Shown in pieces: positions 9,355-19,052 of a stretch of DNA of 64,000 nucleotides. The stretch is from Lysobacterales bacterium (GTDB taxonomy: Bacteria; Pseudomonadota; Gammaproteobacteria; Xanthomonadales; Marinicellaceae). The stretch is from assembly GCA_026988115.1 (NCBI GenBank), contig JALSLV010000118.1, forward strand, positions 18,420 through 82,419, given 5' to 3'. The translations under genes and the position numbers were made by a program. The notes below the pieces were generated by a model, which was not told the origin of the DNA, did no database searches, and saw only the letters and a program-made list of their open reading frames with translations. Each line of letters starts with the position of its first letter. Within the stretch, counting starts at the first letter, position 1.

Positions 9355-10059
9355 TTAAAAATCATAAACCAAGCTAGCAGCAACTAATGTATCTGTGTTG
9401 TTTGTGCCAACAGGTACATCCGTGTTATGTCTCCATTGATGAGAGAGTTTAACACCCATTTTGTCGCTTACTTTGAAAGTAAAGCCGGCATCATTTTGAA
9501 TAAAGGTATTATCACTGGTCGCTTCAACTCTTAATACGTCATCAAATGACATGTTGTCAGAAATTTTGCGCATATAATCCATTTTTCCCGTGACAACAAG
9601 ACCTGAGTTTTCATTTCTATCAATATCAAATGCGGCTATTTTATGCCCGATACCAACTTCAGTAATGAGTTTTTTATCATCGTTGTCATAAAACTTATGA
9701 CCCCAACCCACAGCGTTTGTCCAAGTATAGTCAAATGCAGTGAAGCTGTCTCTTTCATATCGAGTATTAAAAAATACATAATCTTTATCGCTAAATTTAT
9801 AACCCGATTTGCCTTCTAAAATATATCTCTTAGCCGTATCTATTCCATTCGCATCAGCGCGTAAAACATCTAAACTGACCGTGTGAATCCACTGATCAAC
9901 TTCGTATTTTCCAGCTATTCCTGCAGTTAAGGTTGTTGTGTCACTGTTTCCCGAAGTGCTAGAAAAACCCAGTTGTCCTTTTCCTGACCAAGGGCTATCG
10001 CCCGCAACAGCTGTTCCTATTGTGCTTAAAATTAAGCCTGTTACTAAAATCTTTTTCAT
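9355..10059 (-). CDS. DUF481-family outer-membrane beta-barrel protein (copy 2)
   Basis: Paralogue of the gene at 8527-9240. It has a signal peptide (MKKILVTGLILSTIGTAVAG), then barrel-type strands ending in LVYDF, a classical C-terminal Phe. The start at 10059 was preferred over an ATG four codons upstream (10071), because MKK opens a standard signal peptide and GAGA lies just before it. It differs from copy 1 at many positions but keeps the same length and the same family blocks (GFSSTSGNSDTTTLTAG, VGWGHKFYDNDDKKLI). It is followed by the terminator at 9303-9332. Its role is unknown. Confidence 0.85.
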   Translation of the reverse strand: MKKILVTGLILSTIGTAVAGDSPWSGKGQLGFSSTSGNSDTTTLTAGIAGKYEVDQWIHTVSLDVLRADANGIDTAKRYILEGKSGYKFSDKDYVFFNTRYERDSFTAFDYTWTNAVGWGHKFYDNDDKKLITEVGIGHKIAAFDIDRNENSGLVVTGKMDYMRKISDNMSFDDVLRVEATSDNTFIQNDAGFTFKVSDKMGVKLSHQWRHNTDVPVGTNNTDTLVAASLVYDF

Positions 10060-10323
10060 TGTTTTTCTCATTTACGTTTGTTTGAGAGCGCATAATAAGG
10101 GCAAGGAGTGCAAAAGACAACTGCCAAAAGGGCTAAAAATGCCAGGATTGTGTTAAAAATTGTGAAATTAACGTTTTTTTAAGGAAAGCATTAAACTTTC
10201 AGGTTAATTTTAAGCAATTAGTAATTCCGAAATAGAAAGATTAAATAGCTTATCAATAATTATCACTACAAACGGCATTGATAAGCTATAAAATATTCCT
10301 TAGCATTGATGATGCGATAAAAT

Positions 10324-13089
10324 CTATATATTTGTCAATTTTTCCAGTTGTCCTATTAGCTCTTCTAACTTATGTTGATTCGCTGCTAGAGTATTGCGCT
10401 CTTTATTAACCACTGCCTCAGGTGCAGAACTTACAAAGCGTTCGTTTTTGAGTTTTCCAGCACTTCGGGCGATTTCTTTGTTGGCGGTTTCAATGAGTTT
10501 ATTGATACGTGCGATTTCGGCATCGACGTCAATGAGCCCAGCCAGTGGAATATTGACTTTCATTTCGCCAATAAGTGCGACAGCTGATTCTGGTGCTTGT
10601 TCGCCTTCTTTTAATACGGTGATGTCATCCAGTTGTGCCATGGTTTTGAGTAAGGCTTCATTGTTGGCTAAAACGTTTAAATCATTTTCTGATGTGTTTT
10701 CTAAAATGATGCTCAAAGGTTTGCGTGGTGAGATGTTCATTTCGCCACGAATTTGACGGATACCCAAAACTGCTGCTTGTAACCATTGCATGTCTTTGAA
10801 TGATTTTTCATCGACTAGATTGGCATCAAATTCAGGAAATTGTGCAATCATGATGCTTTCGCTATCCAGTTTCAGTTTGACTTTAAGTTCTTGCCAAATT
10901 TCTTCGGTGATAAACGGCATAATGGGGTGCAATAAGCGCAAGGCTTGGTCTAACACATACAATAAGGTGTGTTGTACATTGTATTTGGTGTCTTCGTCTT
11001 GCTTGAGTAGAGGTTTGGCAAGTTCCACAAACCAATCGCAATAATTGTTCCAGATAAAATCATAAATACACTGTGAAGCCAAATCCAGACGGAAGTTGTC
11101 CAAGTGTTTGCGGTAATCAGCAATGCTGTTTTGCAATTGCGATAAAATCCAGAGTTCGGCGGTTGAATTGGAGTTCCACTTTTGCGCATCGAGTTTAAAG
11201 TCTTCTGTGTTCATGAAAACAAAGCGTGAAGCATTGAAGATTTTGTTACAGAAATTACGGTAACTTTCCAAACGTTTCATATCAAAACGCAGGTGTCGAC
11301 CATTGGTAGCAAGAGCTGCAAAAGTAAATCTTAGTGCATCACAACCATTGGAGTTTATACCATCAGGAAATTCCTTGCGCGTGGCTTTTTCAATTTTAGC
11401 AGCCATTTTGGGTTGCATTAAGCCGCTGGTGCGTTTGTTCACCAAGTCCTCTAATTCTATGCCATCAATGATGTCAATGGGGTCTAACACATTGCCTTTG
11501 GATTTGGACATTTTCTGTCCTTGTGAATCGTTTATAAGTCCATGAATATAAACGGTTTCAAATGGAATCTGACCCATGAACTTACAGCCCGCCATAATCA
11601 TGCGTGCGACCCAGAAGAAAATAATATCAAAACCTGTGACTAAAACTTGGGTTGGGTAAAACTCTTTTAAACGGTCGGTTTGTTCTGGCCATCCTAAAGT
11701 GGAAAAAGGCCATAAATTGGATGAAAACCAGGTATCAAACACATCTTCATCTTGGGTCAGTTTGAAGTCTGCTGCCAGCTTGTATTTTTCACGCACCTTT
11801 TGTTCATTTTCAGCCACATAAATTTTACCGTTTTCATCATACCAAGCAGGCACACGGTGTCCCCACCACAATTGGCGAGAGATACACCAATCTTCGAGAT
11901 TTTCCATCCATTGGTAATAAGTTTTGTCCCAATTTTCGGGTACAAAGCTCACTTCGCCATCTTTAACAACATCCAATGCTTTTTGTGCCATGCTCTCGAC
12001 TTTTACGTACCATTGGTCGGTGCGATAAGGTTCAACAATGGAGTGTGAACGATCACCACGAGGAACCATTAATTTATGCGGTTCAATTTTTTCAAGCAAG
12101 CCCAATTCATCAAAATCAGCAACAATTTGTTTGCGCGCATCAAATCTATCCATACCAATGTATTTTTCAGGCATATCATCATTGATTTTGGCATCATCGG
12201 TTAAGACATTAATGATGTCTAAACCGTGGCGTTTGCCCATTTCGGCATCGTTAAAATCATGAGCTGGGGTGATTTTGACACAACCTGTGCCAAATTCCAT
12301 GTCGACATAATCATCGGCTATAACGGGAATTTGACGACCCGTTAAAGGCAATTCTACGGTGTTACCGACTAAGTCTTTATAGCGTTCGTCATCGGGATGC
12401 ACGGCAATGGCGGTATCACCCAGCATGGTTTCAGGGCGAGTGGTGGCAACAATAACATGACCTTTACCATCACTACGAGGGTATTTTAAGTGCCACAAAA
12501 AACCGTCTTCTTCAACCGATTCTACTTCCAAATCAGACAAGGCGGTTTGCAAAACAGGATCCCAATTGACCAGTCTTTTGCCGCGATAGATTAAGCCTTC
12601 TTCGTATAAATCAATAAATTGTTTTTGTACCGCTTTAGACAAACCTTCATCCATGGTAAAGCGTTCGGTTTGCCAATCAACCGATGCGCCCAAACGACGA
12701 ATTTGCGATTGAATATGCCCAGCGGATTTTTCTTTCCATTCCCAAACCTTTTCTAAGAATTTTTCGCGTCCTAAATCGGTGCGTTTAATGCCATCAGCAA
12801 GCAATTGGCGTTCAACCACCATTTGCGTGGCAATGCCTGCATGATCTGTTCCACATTGCCACAGGGTTTTTTTGCCCTGCATGCGGTTATAGCGGATAAG
12901 CACATCCATAATCGTGTCTTGGAAGGCATGACCCATGTGCAATGAGCCGGTGACATTAGGCGGAGGCAACATAATGCAAAAAGTTTCATCGGCTTTTGCG
13001 CCTTTATCACTAGGCGAGAAATATCCCGCCTCTTCCCATTGCTTGTACCAACGGCTTTCTATGTCTTTTGGATTGTATTTTTCTATCAT
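10324..13089 (-). CDS. valS: Valyl-tRNA synthetase
   Basis: Charges tRNA-Val. It is a class I synthetase of 921 residues. The HIGH-type motif is in PPNVTGSLHMGHAFQ (about 42-56). The CP1 editing domain follows (GDTAIAVHPDDERY at the start, TPAHDFND within). The KMSKS motif is in GQKMSKSKGN (about 527-536). The C-terminus is the valine-specific coiled coil, starting near DVDAEIARIN. All catalytic motifs look intact and the length is normal for the family. The region upstream of its start contains a decayed copy of its own 5' end (see 13473-13523). Confidence 0.98.
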   Translation of the reverse strand: MIEKYNPKDIESRWYKQWEEAGYFSPSDKGAKADETFCIMLPPPNVTGSLHMGHAFQDTIMDVLIRYNRMQGKKTLWQCGTDHAGIATQMVVERQLLADGIKRTDLGREKFLEKVWEWKEKSAGHIQSQIRRLGASVDWQTERFTMDEGLSKAVQKQFIDLYEEGLIYRGKRLVNWDPVLQTALSDLEVESVEEDGFLWHLKYPRSDGKGHVIVATTRPETMLGDTAIAVHPDDERYKDLVGNTVELPLTGRQIPVIADDYVDMEFGTGCVKITPAHDFNDAEMGKRHGLDIINVLTDDAKINDDMPEKYIGMDRFDARKQIVADFDELGLLEKIEPHKLMVPRGDRSHSIVEPYRTDQWYVKVESMAQKALDVVKDGEVSFVPENWDKTYYQWMENLEDWCISRQLWWGHRVPAWYDENGKIYVAENEQKVREKYKLAADFKLTQDEDVFDTWFSSNLWPFSTLGWPEQTDRLKEFYPTQVLVTGFDIIFFWVARMIMAGCKFMGQIPFETVYIHGLINDSQGQKMSKSKGNVLDPIDIIDGIELEDLVNKRTSGLMQPKMAAKIEKATRKEFPDGINSNGCDALRFTFAALATNGRHLRFDMKRLESYRNFCNKIFNASRFVFMNTEDFKLDAQKWNSNSTAELWILSQLQNSIADYRKHLDNFRLDLASQCIYDFIWNNYCDWFVELAKPLLKQDEDTKYNVQHTLLYVLDQALRLLHPIMPFITEEIWQELKVKLKLDSESIMIAQFPEFDANLVDEKSFKDMQWLQAAVLGIRQIRGEMNISPRKPLSIILENTSENDLNVLANNEALLKTMAQLDDITVLKEGEQAPESAVALIGEMKVNIPLAGLIDVDAEIARINKLIETANKEIARSAGKLKNERFVSSAPEAVVNKERNTLAANQHKLEELIGQLEKLTNI

Positions 13090-13097
13090 TTATTTGA
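13047..13097. repeat. Start region of valS, copy 1 of a 51-base duplication
   Basis: These 51 bases cover the first codons of valS and a few bases upstream. They match 13473-13523 without gaps at about 46 of 51 positions, judged by eye. This copy is the functional one: it holds the ATG and reads MIEKYNPKDIESRW. Confidence 0.75.
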
Positions 13098-13216
13098 ACT
13101 TTTCATTTATATCGTGCGAATCAAGTATTATCCAATATTTGAATTGGCTTTAATACTGTTTTTATTAGATTCTGAAAAAATATTTAGGTGAGGTTGTTGT
13201 ATCATTGTTAATTCAT

Positions 13217-13468
13217 TTAATGCTTTTTTATGTTGATTAACAAATCTTTATCTGACCAGTTATCGCCTGATTTTTGTTTGGCTTGCATTATAAAGTTATA
13301 GGCTTCATCGTAGTTTTGTTTTTTATACTCTAGTTCAGCTTTGGCAATTAAATAAAATATAAGAAGCTGTCTTTATAATTATCAGGGACTAATTGTAAAT
13401 GATGCTCTGCTTTAATAAGGTCATTTGAAATAAAAACCCATCAGCAAAAATAAGAATACCATTTTTGC
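13217..13468 (-). pseudogene. Frameshifted relic of a small exported TPR-type protein
   Basis: Reading the minus strand gives a coherent short protein only if two frame changes are allowed. A signal-like start (MVFLFLLMGFYFK, start near 13451) leads in another frame to NDLIKAEHHLQLVPDNYKDS. In a third frame it continues to LIAKAELEYKKQNYDEAYNF and ends WSDKDLLINIKKH with a stop at 13217. The YDEAYNFIMQAKQ part is a TPR helix pattern. The short length and shifted frames argue for a decayed gene rather than a working one. It could be the remnant of a gene that once lay between valS and the hydrogenase operon. Confidence 0.5.
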
Positions 13469-13472
13469 TTTT

Positions 13473-13523
13473 ACCAAAGGCTTTCTATGTTTTCTGGATT
13501 GTATTTTTCTATATTTTATTTGA
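13473..13523 (-). repeat. Decayed second copy of the valS start region
   Basis: These bases repeat the valS start. On the minus strand they read IEKYNPENIESLW and then a stop. The valS ATG position is ATA here, so it cannot start translation as valS does. The differences from the working copy (KD to EN, R to L) look like long-term drift rather than a recent event. Downstream it runs into the TPR relic, not into more valS sequence. Confidence 0.7.
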
Positions 13524-13616
13524 GAGACCTTTGTATAACTCATGGCACGTGTTAAAAAGTTGTAAAAAACACCACTCTGCGTTAAAAAATTCGCAAAAAA
13601 CTAATCGTTTAAGCTA

Positions 13617-13651
13617 AAAAATACGAACCATAGTTAAATGGCTCGTATTTT
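13617..13651 (-). terminator. Terminator of the hydrogenase structural operon
   Basis: Just past the stop of the cytochrome b gene, the minus strand carries AAAATACGAGCCA, an eight-base loop and TGGTTCGTATTTTTT. This is a 13-base stem with one G-U pair followed by a T-run. Position and form fit a rho-independent terminator for the small subunit-large subunit-cytochrome b operon. Confidence 0.85.
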
Positions 13652-13678
13652 AATAAGTAAAAAGTATTGTTTTATTGG

Positions 13679-14371
13679 TTAATCTTTTCGATTATCTTTA
13701 AAGGTTCTCCAGCCACTAATCATTGTGCTAATTAGTGTTTGTCTTGACATAATGTCCTCGCGAAAAGCGACATAAACATGCATCATAACAAAGATGAGTA
13801 TTACCCACATGCCCAAATGATGAAAGGTATGAACGTCTTGTGATTGCCCGAACAGTGGAATTATCCAAGAACTAAACCATGAATATTGCCAACTGTCAAA
13901 GCCAGCACCTTCACCATACAACGCTAATCCAGTGAAAATCATAAAGAATGTTCCCCATACTAACATAACATGCATGAAGATAATTGCCATAGGATTATGA
14001 CCGACATATTTTTTAGGTTCTTTGGCAATAAACAGGTACCATTTCATTTCGTGCCAAACTTCAGACCAAAACTTGCCACTGAATATTGGCGGTAAAAAGA
14101 TTTGTTTAGCATGGGAGTTACCAACAAAAGCCCAATATATTCTGCCAATGAAGCCAATAACGAATACATAACCTGCAGCAAAATGAGCAAAGCGTATATA
14201 GCCCATGAGGAAATGTTCGTAGGCTTCGCCTGATAAGCTCGACAATGGAGAGCCAATTAAATAACCTGTGATAGCAAGTACAGTAATTGCTAATGCATTA
14301 ATCCAGTGCCATAATCGAATTGGAACTTCATACACATAGACCGATTGTTCGTTTTTTGTCTTAGTAGACAT
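13679..14371 (-). CDS. hyaC: [NiFe] hydrogenase b-type cytochrome subunit
   Basis: Diheme cytochrome b (230 residues) that anchors the hydrogenase to the inner membrane and passes electrons from the small subunit to quinone. Four hydrophobic spans are visible (about 25-45, 65-85, 130-150, 185-205). Candidate heme-ligand histidines lie in HWINALAI, HFAAGYVF, HHLGMW and MMHVYVAF. It is the third gene of the leftward structural operon, 13 bases after the large subunit, and is followed by a clear terminator. Equivalent names are HupC and HoxZ. Confidence 0.95.
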   Translation of the reverse strand: MSTKTKNEQSVYVYEVPIRLWHWINALAITVLAITGYLIGSPLSSLSGEAYEHFLMGYIRFAHFAAGYVFVIGFIGRIYWAFVGNSHAKQIFLPPIFSGKFWSEVWHEMKWYLFIAKEPKKYVGHNPMAIIFMHVMLVWGTFFMIFTGLALYGEGAGFDSWQYSWFSSWIIPLFGQSQDVHTFHHLGMWVILIFVMMHVYVAFREDIMSRQTLISTMISGWRTFKDNRKD

Positions 14372-14384
14372 AACTACACCTCCA

Positions 14385-16190
14385 TTATGATCCTATTGGG
14401 CCAGTTGTGACTTTGACCAATTCTTTACCTTCTTCTGACATAACATGTGTTGAACACGCTAAACATGGATCAAAGCTGTGAATGTTGCGCAGGATTTCAA
14501 CGGGTTCTTCAGGAACTTCAACCTTGGTATTCATCATGGATGCTTCAAATGCACCAATATTACCTGCCTCATCACGTGGCGAGCCATTCCATGTGGTTGG
14601 CACGACACATTGATAGTTCTCAATTTTTTGGTCTTTAATCTTAATCCAGTGACCTAGAGCTCCACGAGGTGCTTCAGAAAAACCAACGCCTTTAGCCTCA
14701 GCCGGCCAGTCGTTTGGATCCCACATCTCTCCACCATGGGTTGTTGAATCACCGTTTTTAATGTTTTTCATGAGTTTTTCAAAGAAATACAATTGTTGGT
14801 CAGCGGCCCACTGTGCTTCTAGGGCGCGTGCAGCTGTTCTTCCCAAGGTGGAAAACAATGCCTCAAGAGGGACATCTAATGTTTTAAGAGTGTAATTAAT
14901 TTGCTCGGTAAAATATTCATGCCCTTGTGCATAACCTACAATGTATCGAGCCAAAGGCCCAACTTCCATCGCGTGGCCTTTCCAGCGCGGTGCTTTAATC
15001 CATGAATATTTAGCAGCTTCATCAAGTTCTTCAATATTGTGTTTTGTGCCTTTTGCGGAACTGACATCAAAGTTAGGATCGGTAATACCTTCCCAAGGGT
15101 GAAGGCCTTTGACACCATTTGGATATTTATACCAAGAATGTGGTACAAATTCTTGAATTTCATTAGGGTCGCGTAAATTTATAGGGTGGACTTCACTAAG
15201 CTTACCGTTAATGATTGCTCCCTGTGGCATCATCAAGTTGCCTGCAGAATAATCATTGGCTCTATCAGGAATATCGCCATAAGCCAAAACATTTGAACCA
15301 GATATTCCACCACCGTACAGCCAGCCTTTATAAAATTGTCCAATAGCTAAAATATCTGGGATATAGACATTATCTACAAATGTTTTGGTGTCTTTAATGA
15401 TTTGGTGAACTTGATTTAAGCTCGCCATGTTTAATGCACCAACTGCTCCGGTATCATCCATGTTAATAGGACAAGGAACACCACCAACAGTCCAGTTCGG
15501 ATGAGTGTCTTTACCGCCGAAAATAGTACGGGTCTTCATGATTTCTTTTTGGAAGTCTAAAGCCTCTAAATAATGTGTAACTGCCATCAAATCGGCTTCT
15601 GGTGGAAGCAAGTAAGCAGGATTGGTCCAATATCCATTTTTAAACGGTCCAAGTTGTCCCGATGCGATAAATTTCTTTAAACGATTTTGCACATCGCGAA
15701 AATAACCAGGCGATGATTTTGGGTGGTGAGGAGAGACTTGTTGTTGCAAAGCAGAGGTTGCTTTTGGATCGGCTTTTAAAGCATTCACTGGATTAACCCA
15801 GTCTAGCGCATGCAAGTGATAAAAATGCACCAAGTGATCATGAATTTGTAAAGACAACTGCATTATGTTACGTATACTATTGGCATTTTCTGGAATATTA
15901 ATCCCCAAGGCATCTTCAACCGAACGAACGGATGTTAAAGCATGTGTACCTGTGCAAACGCCACAAATACGCTGTACAAATGCCCACGCATCACGTGGGT
16001 CGCGGCCTTTAAGTATAACCTCTAATCCTCGCCAAATTGTTCCAGAAGAAACGGCATTGGTAATAATATTGTCAGAATTAATATTGACTTCGGCTCGCAT
16101 GTGCCCTTCAATGCGGGTAACTGGATCAACAACGTGTCGTGTTCCTGATGAATCGAGTGTGTAACCGTTTGGTGTTTGGATAATGCTCAT
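14385..16190 (-). CDS. hyaB: [NiFe] hydrogenase large (catalytic) subunit
   Basis: 601-residue subunit carrying the Ni-Fe site. The first ligand motif, [14 protein letters not shown], gives Cys76 and Cys79. The C-terminal motif, DPCLACSTH, gives Cys576 and Cys579. The protein continues 19 residues after His582; this tail (VMSEEG onward) is the peptide removed by the dedicated maturation protease after nickel insertion. EGHMRAE near residue 29 is the family's N-terminal motif. Its start overlaps the stop of the small subunit. The sequence resembles E. coli HyaB and rhizobial HupL, the membrane-bound uptake type (group 1d). Confidence 0.98.
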   Translation of the reverse strand: MSIIQTPNGYTLDSSGTRHVVDPVTRIEGHMRAEVNINSDNIITNAVSSGTIWRGLEVILKGRDPRDAWAFVQRICGVCTGTHALTSVRSVEDALGINIPENANSIRNIMQLSLQIHDHLVHFYHLHALDWVNPVNALKADPKATSALQQQVSPHHPKSSPGYFRDVQNRLKKFIASGQLGPFKNGYWTNPAYLLPPEADLMAVTHYLEALDFQKEIMKTRTIFGGKDTHPNWTVGGVPCPINMDDTGAVGALNMASLNQVHQIIKDTKTFVDNVYIPDILAIGQFYKGWLYGGGISGSNVLAYGDIPDRANDYSAGNLMMPQGAIINGKLSEVHPINLRDPNEIQEFVPHSWYKYPNGVKGLHPWEGITDPNFDVSSAKGTKHNIEELDEAAKYSWIKAPRWKGHAMEVGPLARYIVGYAQGHEYFTEQINYTLKTLDVPLEALFSTLGRTAARALEAQWAADQQLYFFEKLMKNIKNGDSTTHGGEMWDPNDWPAEAKGVGFSEAPRGALGHWIKIKDQKIENYQCVVPTTWNGSPRDEAGNIGAFEASMMNTKVEVPEEPVEILRNIHSFDPCLACSTHVMSEEGKELVKVTTGPIGS

Positions 16191-17275
16191 TATGCTTGGT
16201 CTCCTTTGTTTTGTGATCGTTTTAGGGCGGATATGGCAGCGTGTGCAGCAATTGCACCACCGACAACTGTGGCGGCACCTATGCCAACTTTATCGGCATT
16301 TTCTTCAACACCAAATTGATTAATGCCTGATAAGCGGTTATAAAAACCACCTTTGTCCCAAAAACCATCTTCTGAACAGCCAATGCAAGGGTGACCTGCT
16401 TGAATTGGAAATGATAACCCTCCATTCCAGCGAATAGTTGAACAAGCGTTATAAGTAGTTGGTCCTTTGCAACCCATCTTGTACAAGCAATACCCCTTTC
16501 TTGCTCCTTCATCATCCCATTTTTCAACAAACTGACCTGCGTCAAAATGACCACGACGGTAGCATTTGTCATGAATGCGTTGTGAATAAAACATTTTAGG
16601 GCGACCTTGGCGATCCAAAGAAGGTAAGCGTTCAAAGGTGAGCATATACGTAATTACCGCAGTCATAACCTCAGCAATAGGTGGACAACCAGGAACTTTA
16701 ATAATAGGTGCATTGCCCAAATCGGGCACTTTATGTATCGGTGTCGCTCCCGTTGGATTGGGTGAAGCAGCTTGCACACAACCCCAAGAAGCACAAGAGC
16801 CCCAGGATATTATGGCTTTAGCATGTTTGGCAGCATAACGTAACTGTTCAGTGTAGGGTTTGCCTGCAATAATACAAGACATACCACCGGTATTTTCTTG
16901 TTCTAACCCAGGGTTGCCTTCACAGGCAAGAATAAAGTTACCATCGTATTTCTCAATGGTTTCTTCAATAATTGCCTCAGCTTGGTGCCCTGCTGCTGCC
17001 ATAATTGTGTCATCATAATCCAGAGAAATCATAGATAAAATAACGTCTTTAGCCAGAGGGTGGGCAGAACGAATAAAAGATTCAGAACAACATGTGCACT
17101 CAAGTCCGTGCAGCCAAAGCACAGGTATTCGCGGTTTGTTTTCCATCGCATCAGCAATTTTTGCTGCATAAGCTGGACTTAAACCCATTGCTGCTGCAGT
17201 TAGACTACAAAATTTTAAAAAACTTCGACGGGTAATCCCCTGTCTCCGCATGACATCATAAAAAGTCTCTGTCAT
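16190..17275 (-). CDS. hyaA: [NiFe] hydrogenase small subunit, Tat-exported, oxygen-tolerant type
   Basis: Iron-sulfur subunit that relays electrons from the Ni-Fe site to cytochrome b in the periplasm. The start at 17275 has GAGGAG seven bases upstream and yields the classical Tat leader [20 protein letters not shown]; the longer frame start at 17374 adds 33 residues with no family match. The proximal-cluster cysteines are Cys60, 62 and 63 (LECTCCSES), Cys161 and 166 (GSCASWGC) and Cys197 (VPGC). Cys62 and Cys166 are the two extra cysteines typical of oxygen-tolerant enzymes. Further cysteines for the distal and medial clusters lie in [21 protein letters not shown] and HPCIGC. A C-terminal hydrophobic helix ([13 protein letters not shown]) anchors it. 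361 residues. Confidence 0.97.
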   Translation of the reverse strand: MTETFYDVMRRQGITRRSFLKFCSLTAAAMGLSPAYAAKIADAMENKPRIPVLWLHGLECTCCSESFIRSAHPLAKDVILSMISLDYDDTIMAAAGHQAEAIIEETIEKYDGNFILACEGNPGLEQENTGGMSCIIAGKPYTEQLRYAAKHAKAIISWGSCASWGCVQAASPNPTGATPIHKVPDLGNAPIIKVPGCPPIAEVMTAVITYMLTFERLPSLDRQGRPKMFYSQRIHDKCYRRGHFDAGQFVEKWDDEGARKGYCLYKMGCKGPTTYNACSTIRWNGGLSFPIQAGHPCIGCSEDGFWDKGGFYNRLSGINQFGVEENADKVGIGAATVVGGAIAAHAAISALKRSQNKGDQA

Positions 17276-17552
17276 TATTCTACTCCTCAATTTAGTATAG
17301 TTAATATTTTCTTGTTGGGATCCTGATGCATCAAAATCGAATTCCACCCAGTTCATTGGTGAATACGTTAACATTTTTTTTTAAAAACAACATGGGATAT
17401 TTTTTAGTTTAAATTTACAAGGAGAAAACCGAGGTTTGTAACACCACAAACCATTTGTTTTGAATAGCTAGTATGCTTTTATAAATTAAATTGACAACTT
17501 GGTTGACATTTTAATGGTGGGGGGGGTAAGCTTAAAATTCAATTTTCACTCA
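17276..17552. promoter_or_regulatory. Divergent control region of the hydrogenase locus
   Basis: This gap separates the leftward structural operon from the rightward maturation operon and must hold promoters for both. A perfect inverted repeat lies at 17433-17452. TTGACA occurs twice twelve bases apart (17491 and 17503), a possible -35 element for the rightward genes, but no convincing -10 follows at the right distance. I looked for the GG-N10-GC pattern of sigma-54 promoters on both strands and did not find a good one. The GAGGAG at about 17282-17287 is the ribosome-binding site of the small subunit gene. Confidence 0.6.
17433..17452. promoter_or_regulatory. Inverted repeat, candidate operator
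   Basis: GGTTTGT, six bases, ACAAACC: a perfect 7-base dyad in the middle of the divergent hydrogenase control region. It is not followed by a T-run, so it is not a terminator. Spacing and symmetry fit a dimeric regulator site; the helix-turn-helix regulator at 23184 is the obvious candidate, but this is inference. Confidence 0.5.
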
Positions 17553-18257
17553 ATGAAATACACAATGAAACAAACACTCATTCTCGGCATAGGAAATATT
17601 TTATGGGCAGACGAAGGCTTTGGTGTTCGAGCTGTTGAAAAACTCAATCAATATTATCAGTTTGATGACAACGTCAAGGTAATGGATGGTGGCACTCAAG
17701 GCATTTACTTGGTTCAATTTGTTGAAGAGGCAGAAATATTGGTGGTTTTTGATGCCATTGATTATGGTTTGGAGCCTGGTGAAATGAAGCTTATTGAAGG
17801 CGAGGATGTACCTAAATTTATGGGTGTAAAAAAAATGAGTTTACACCAAACAGGCTTTCAAGAGGTATTAATGATGGCAGAAATGCTCGGCAGATACCCT
17901 GAACATTTACTATTGGTTGGAGTTCAACCTGTTGAATTAGAAGATTTTGGTGGAAGCTTGAGAGAAAAAACCCGACAACAGATTGACCCTGCAATTGAAG
18001 CCGCTTTAGACTGGTTAAAACAATTTGACATTCACGCAACAAAAAGAGTCAAGCCATTATCTAAAGAACACGCTTTAGCTGGAAAAGAAATGGATATCAA
18101 GACCTACGAAGAACAAAGACCATCGGCAGAAGCCGCTAGTAGGGTTGGCGACAACCGTGTATTGCACTCAAAAGAGTTTCATATCCAATACAAGCCACAC
18201 AAATTAGATGAGGAAAAGGTCATTGCTTGTGACGTTGATCATCGAGGCAAGTATTAA
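17553..18257 (+). CDS. hyaD: Hydrogenase maturation endopeptidase
   Basis: Nickel-dependent protease that trims the C-terminal tail of the large subunit (family HyaD/HupD/HoxM). The N-terminus ILGIGNILWADEGFGVRAVE is the family signature; Glu in WADEG is a metal ligand, as are Asp in FDAIDYG and His in MSLHQTGF. I chose the ATG at 17553; an ATG four codons later (17565) is nearly as good, and the longer frame from TTG 17499 is not supported. The chain has about 234 residues because of a polar C-terminal tail beyond the protease fold (from about 175). First gene of the rightward operon; its stop overlaps the next ATG by one base. Confidence 0.93.
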   Translation: MKYTMKQTLILGIGNILWADEGFGVRAVEKLNQYYQFDDNVKVMDGGTQGIYLVQFVEEAEILVVFDAIDYGLEPGEMKLIEGEDVPKFMGVKKMSLHQTGFQEVLMMAEMLGRYPEHLLLVGVQPVELEDFGGSLREKTRQQIDPAIEAALDWLKQFDIHATKRVKPLSKEHALAGKEMDIKTYEEQRPSAEAASRVGDNRVLHSKEFHIQYKPHKLDEEKVIACDVDHRGKY

Positions 18258-18619
18258 TGTGTATCGGTTTGCCAATGCAAATAAAAGAAACGGGTTTTGG
18301 TTATGCCAAATGTGAAGGCATGGGAATCAAACGTGATGTTGATACCTTGCTGGTTGGTGATTTGCCCATTGGTACATGGGTTTTGGTTTTTCTCAACAGT
18401 GCCAGAGAAGTATTAACCCCAGAAAATGCCGATAAAATAACCAAAGCAGTCACTGCGGTCAATATGGTAATGGAGAATGATGGGCAGATTTCACAAAACG
18501 GCATGGACAACAATGCCATCGATGCTTTATTTGCCGACCTAATTGACCGTGAACCGCAAAAACCAGCCTCACTTATTGCTTTTGAAGAAAGCCAAAAAAA
18601 ACTATCGGAGAAAAACTAA
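18257..18619 (+). CDS. hupF: HypC-type hydrogenase chaperone HupF
   Basis: 120-residue HypC paralogue. It starts MCIGLPMQ with the essential Cys2 of the family, and has the beta-barrel core to about residue 70 and a C-terminal extension not present in HypC. In rhizobia, HupF stabilises the large subunit during maturation, especially under oxygen. A separate HypC is encoded at 27004, so both forms are present. It overlaps hyaD by one base and abuts hupG. Confidence 0.92.
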   Translation: MCIGLPMQIKETGFGYAKCEGMGIKRDVDTLLVGDLPIGTWVLVFLNSAREVLTPENADKITKAVTAVNMVMENDGQISQNGMDNNAIDALFADLIDREPQKPASLIAFEESQKKLSEKN

Positions 18620-19033
18620 ATGCCATCAGTCCTTATTAAGAACATGATTGAGAAGTACAATTATCCAGTTTTGGATGAAGAAAATATAGATGAATTTATT
18701 AAATCACAAGACGAATGTGTCCTGTTTTTTGCCAGCGATCCAACGCGTTACCCTGAGAGTGATGATGTTGCCATGATTTTACCTGAACTGGTTAAGGAAT
18801 ACGGCAACCGTTTCAGTGCTGCATTTGTCGAACAAAAGTCGGAACGCAGTTTACAAAGACGATTTGGGTTTGCCCGTTGGCCAACCCTGGTTTTCTTAAA
18901 AAAAGGACAAAAACTGGGACACATCAGCAAGGTACAAGATTGGAACGACTATATTCTTAAAATAAATGAGTTGTTAACTTCAGAACCAAAACCTGTATTT
19001 GATATTCCATTAACCCTAAAACCAAACAACTAA
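18620..19033 (+). CDS. hupG: HyaE/HupG thioredoxin-like hydrogenase chaperone
   Basis: 137 residues with a thioredoxin-like fold but no CxxC; the only Cys lies in DECVLFF. The family marker is FFASDPTRYPESDDVAMILPE. Conserved FGFARWPTLVF takes the place of the cis-Pro region. HyaE/HupG proteins bind the Tat leader of the small subunit and hold back export until it is ready. It starts immediately after the hupF stop, with no gap. Confidence 0.92.
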   Translation: MPSVLIKNMIEKYNYPVLDEENIDEFIKSQDECVLFFASDPTRYPESDDVAMILPELVKEYGNRFSAAFVEQKSERSLQRRFGFARWPTLVFLKKGQKLGHISKVQDWNDYILKINELLTSEPKPVFDIPLTLKPNN

Positions 19034-19052
19034 GCTCCAGGAGCCATAAAAT

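Noticed and set aside
17275..17374. Longer small-subunit start at 17374
   Set aside because: The extra 33 residues do not look like a Tat leader, while the start at 17275 has GAGGAG and gives a perfect twin-arginine signal.
17276..17552. Sigma-54 (-24/-12) promoter for the hydrogenase operons
   Set aside because: Expected because of the NtrC-family regulator, but I found no good GG-N10-GC pattern on either strand, so I did not annotate one.
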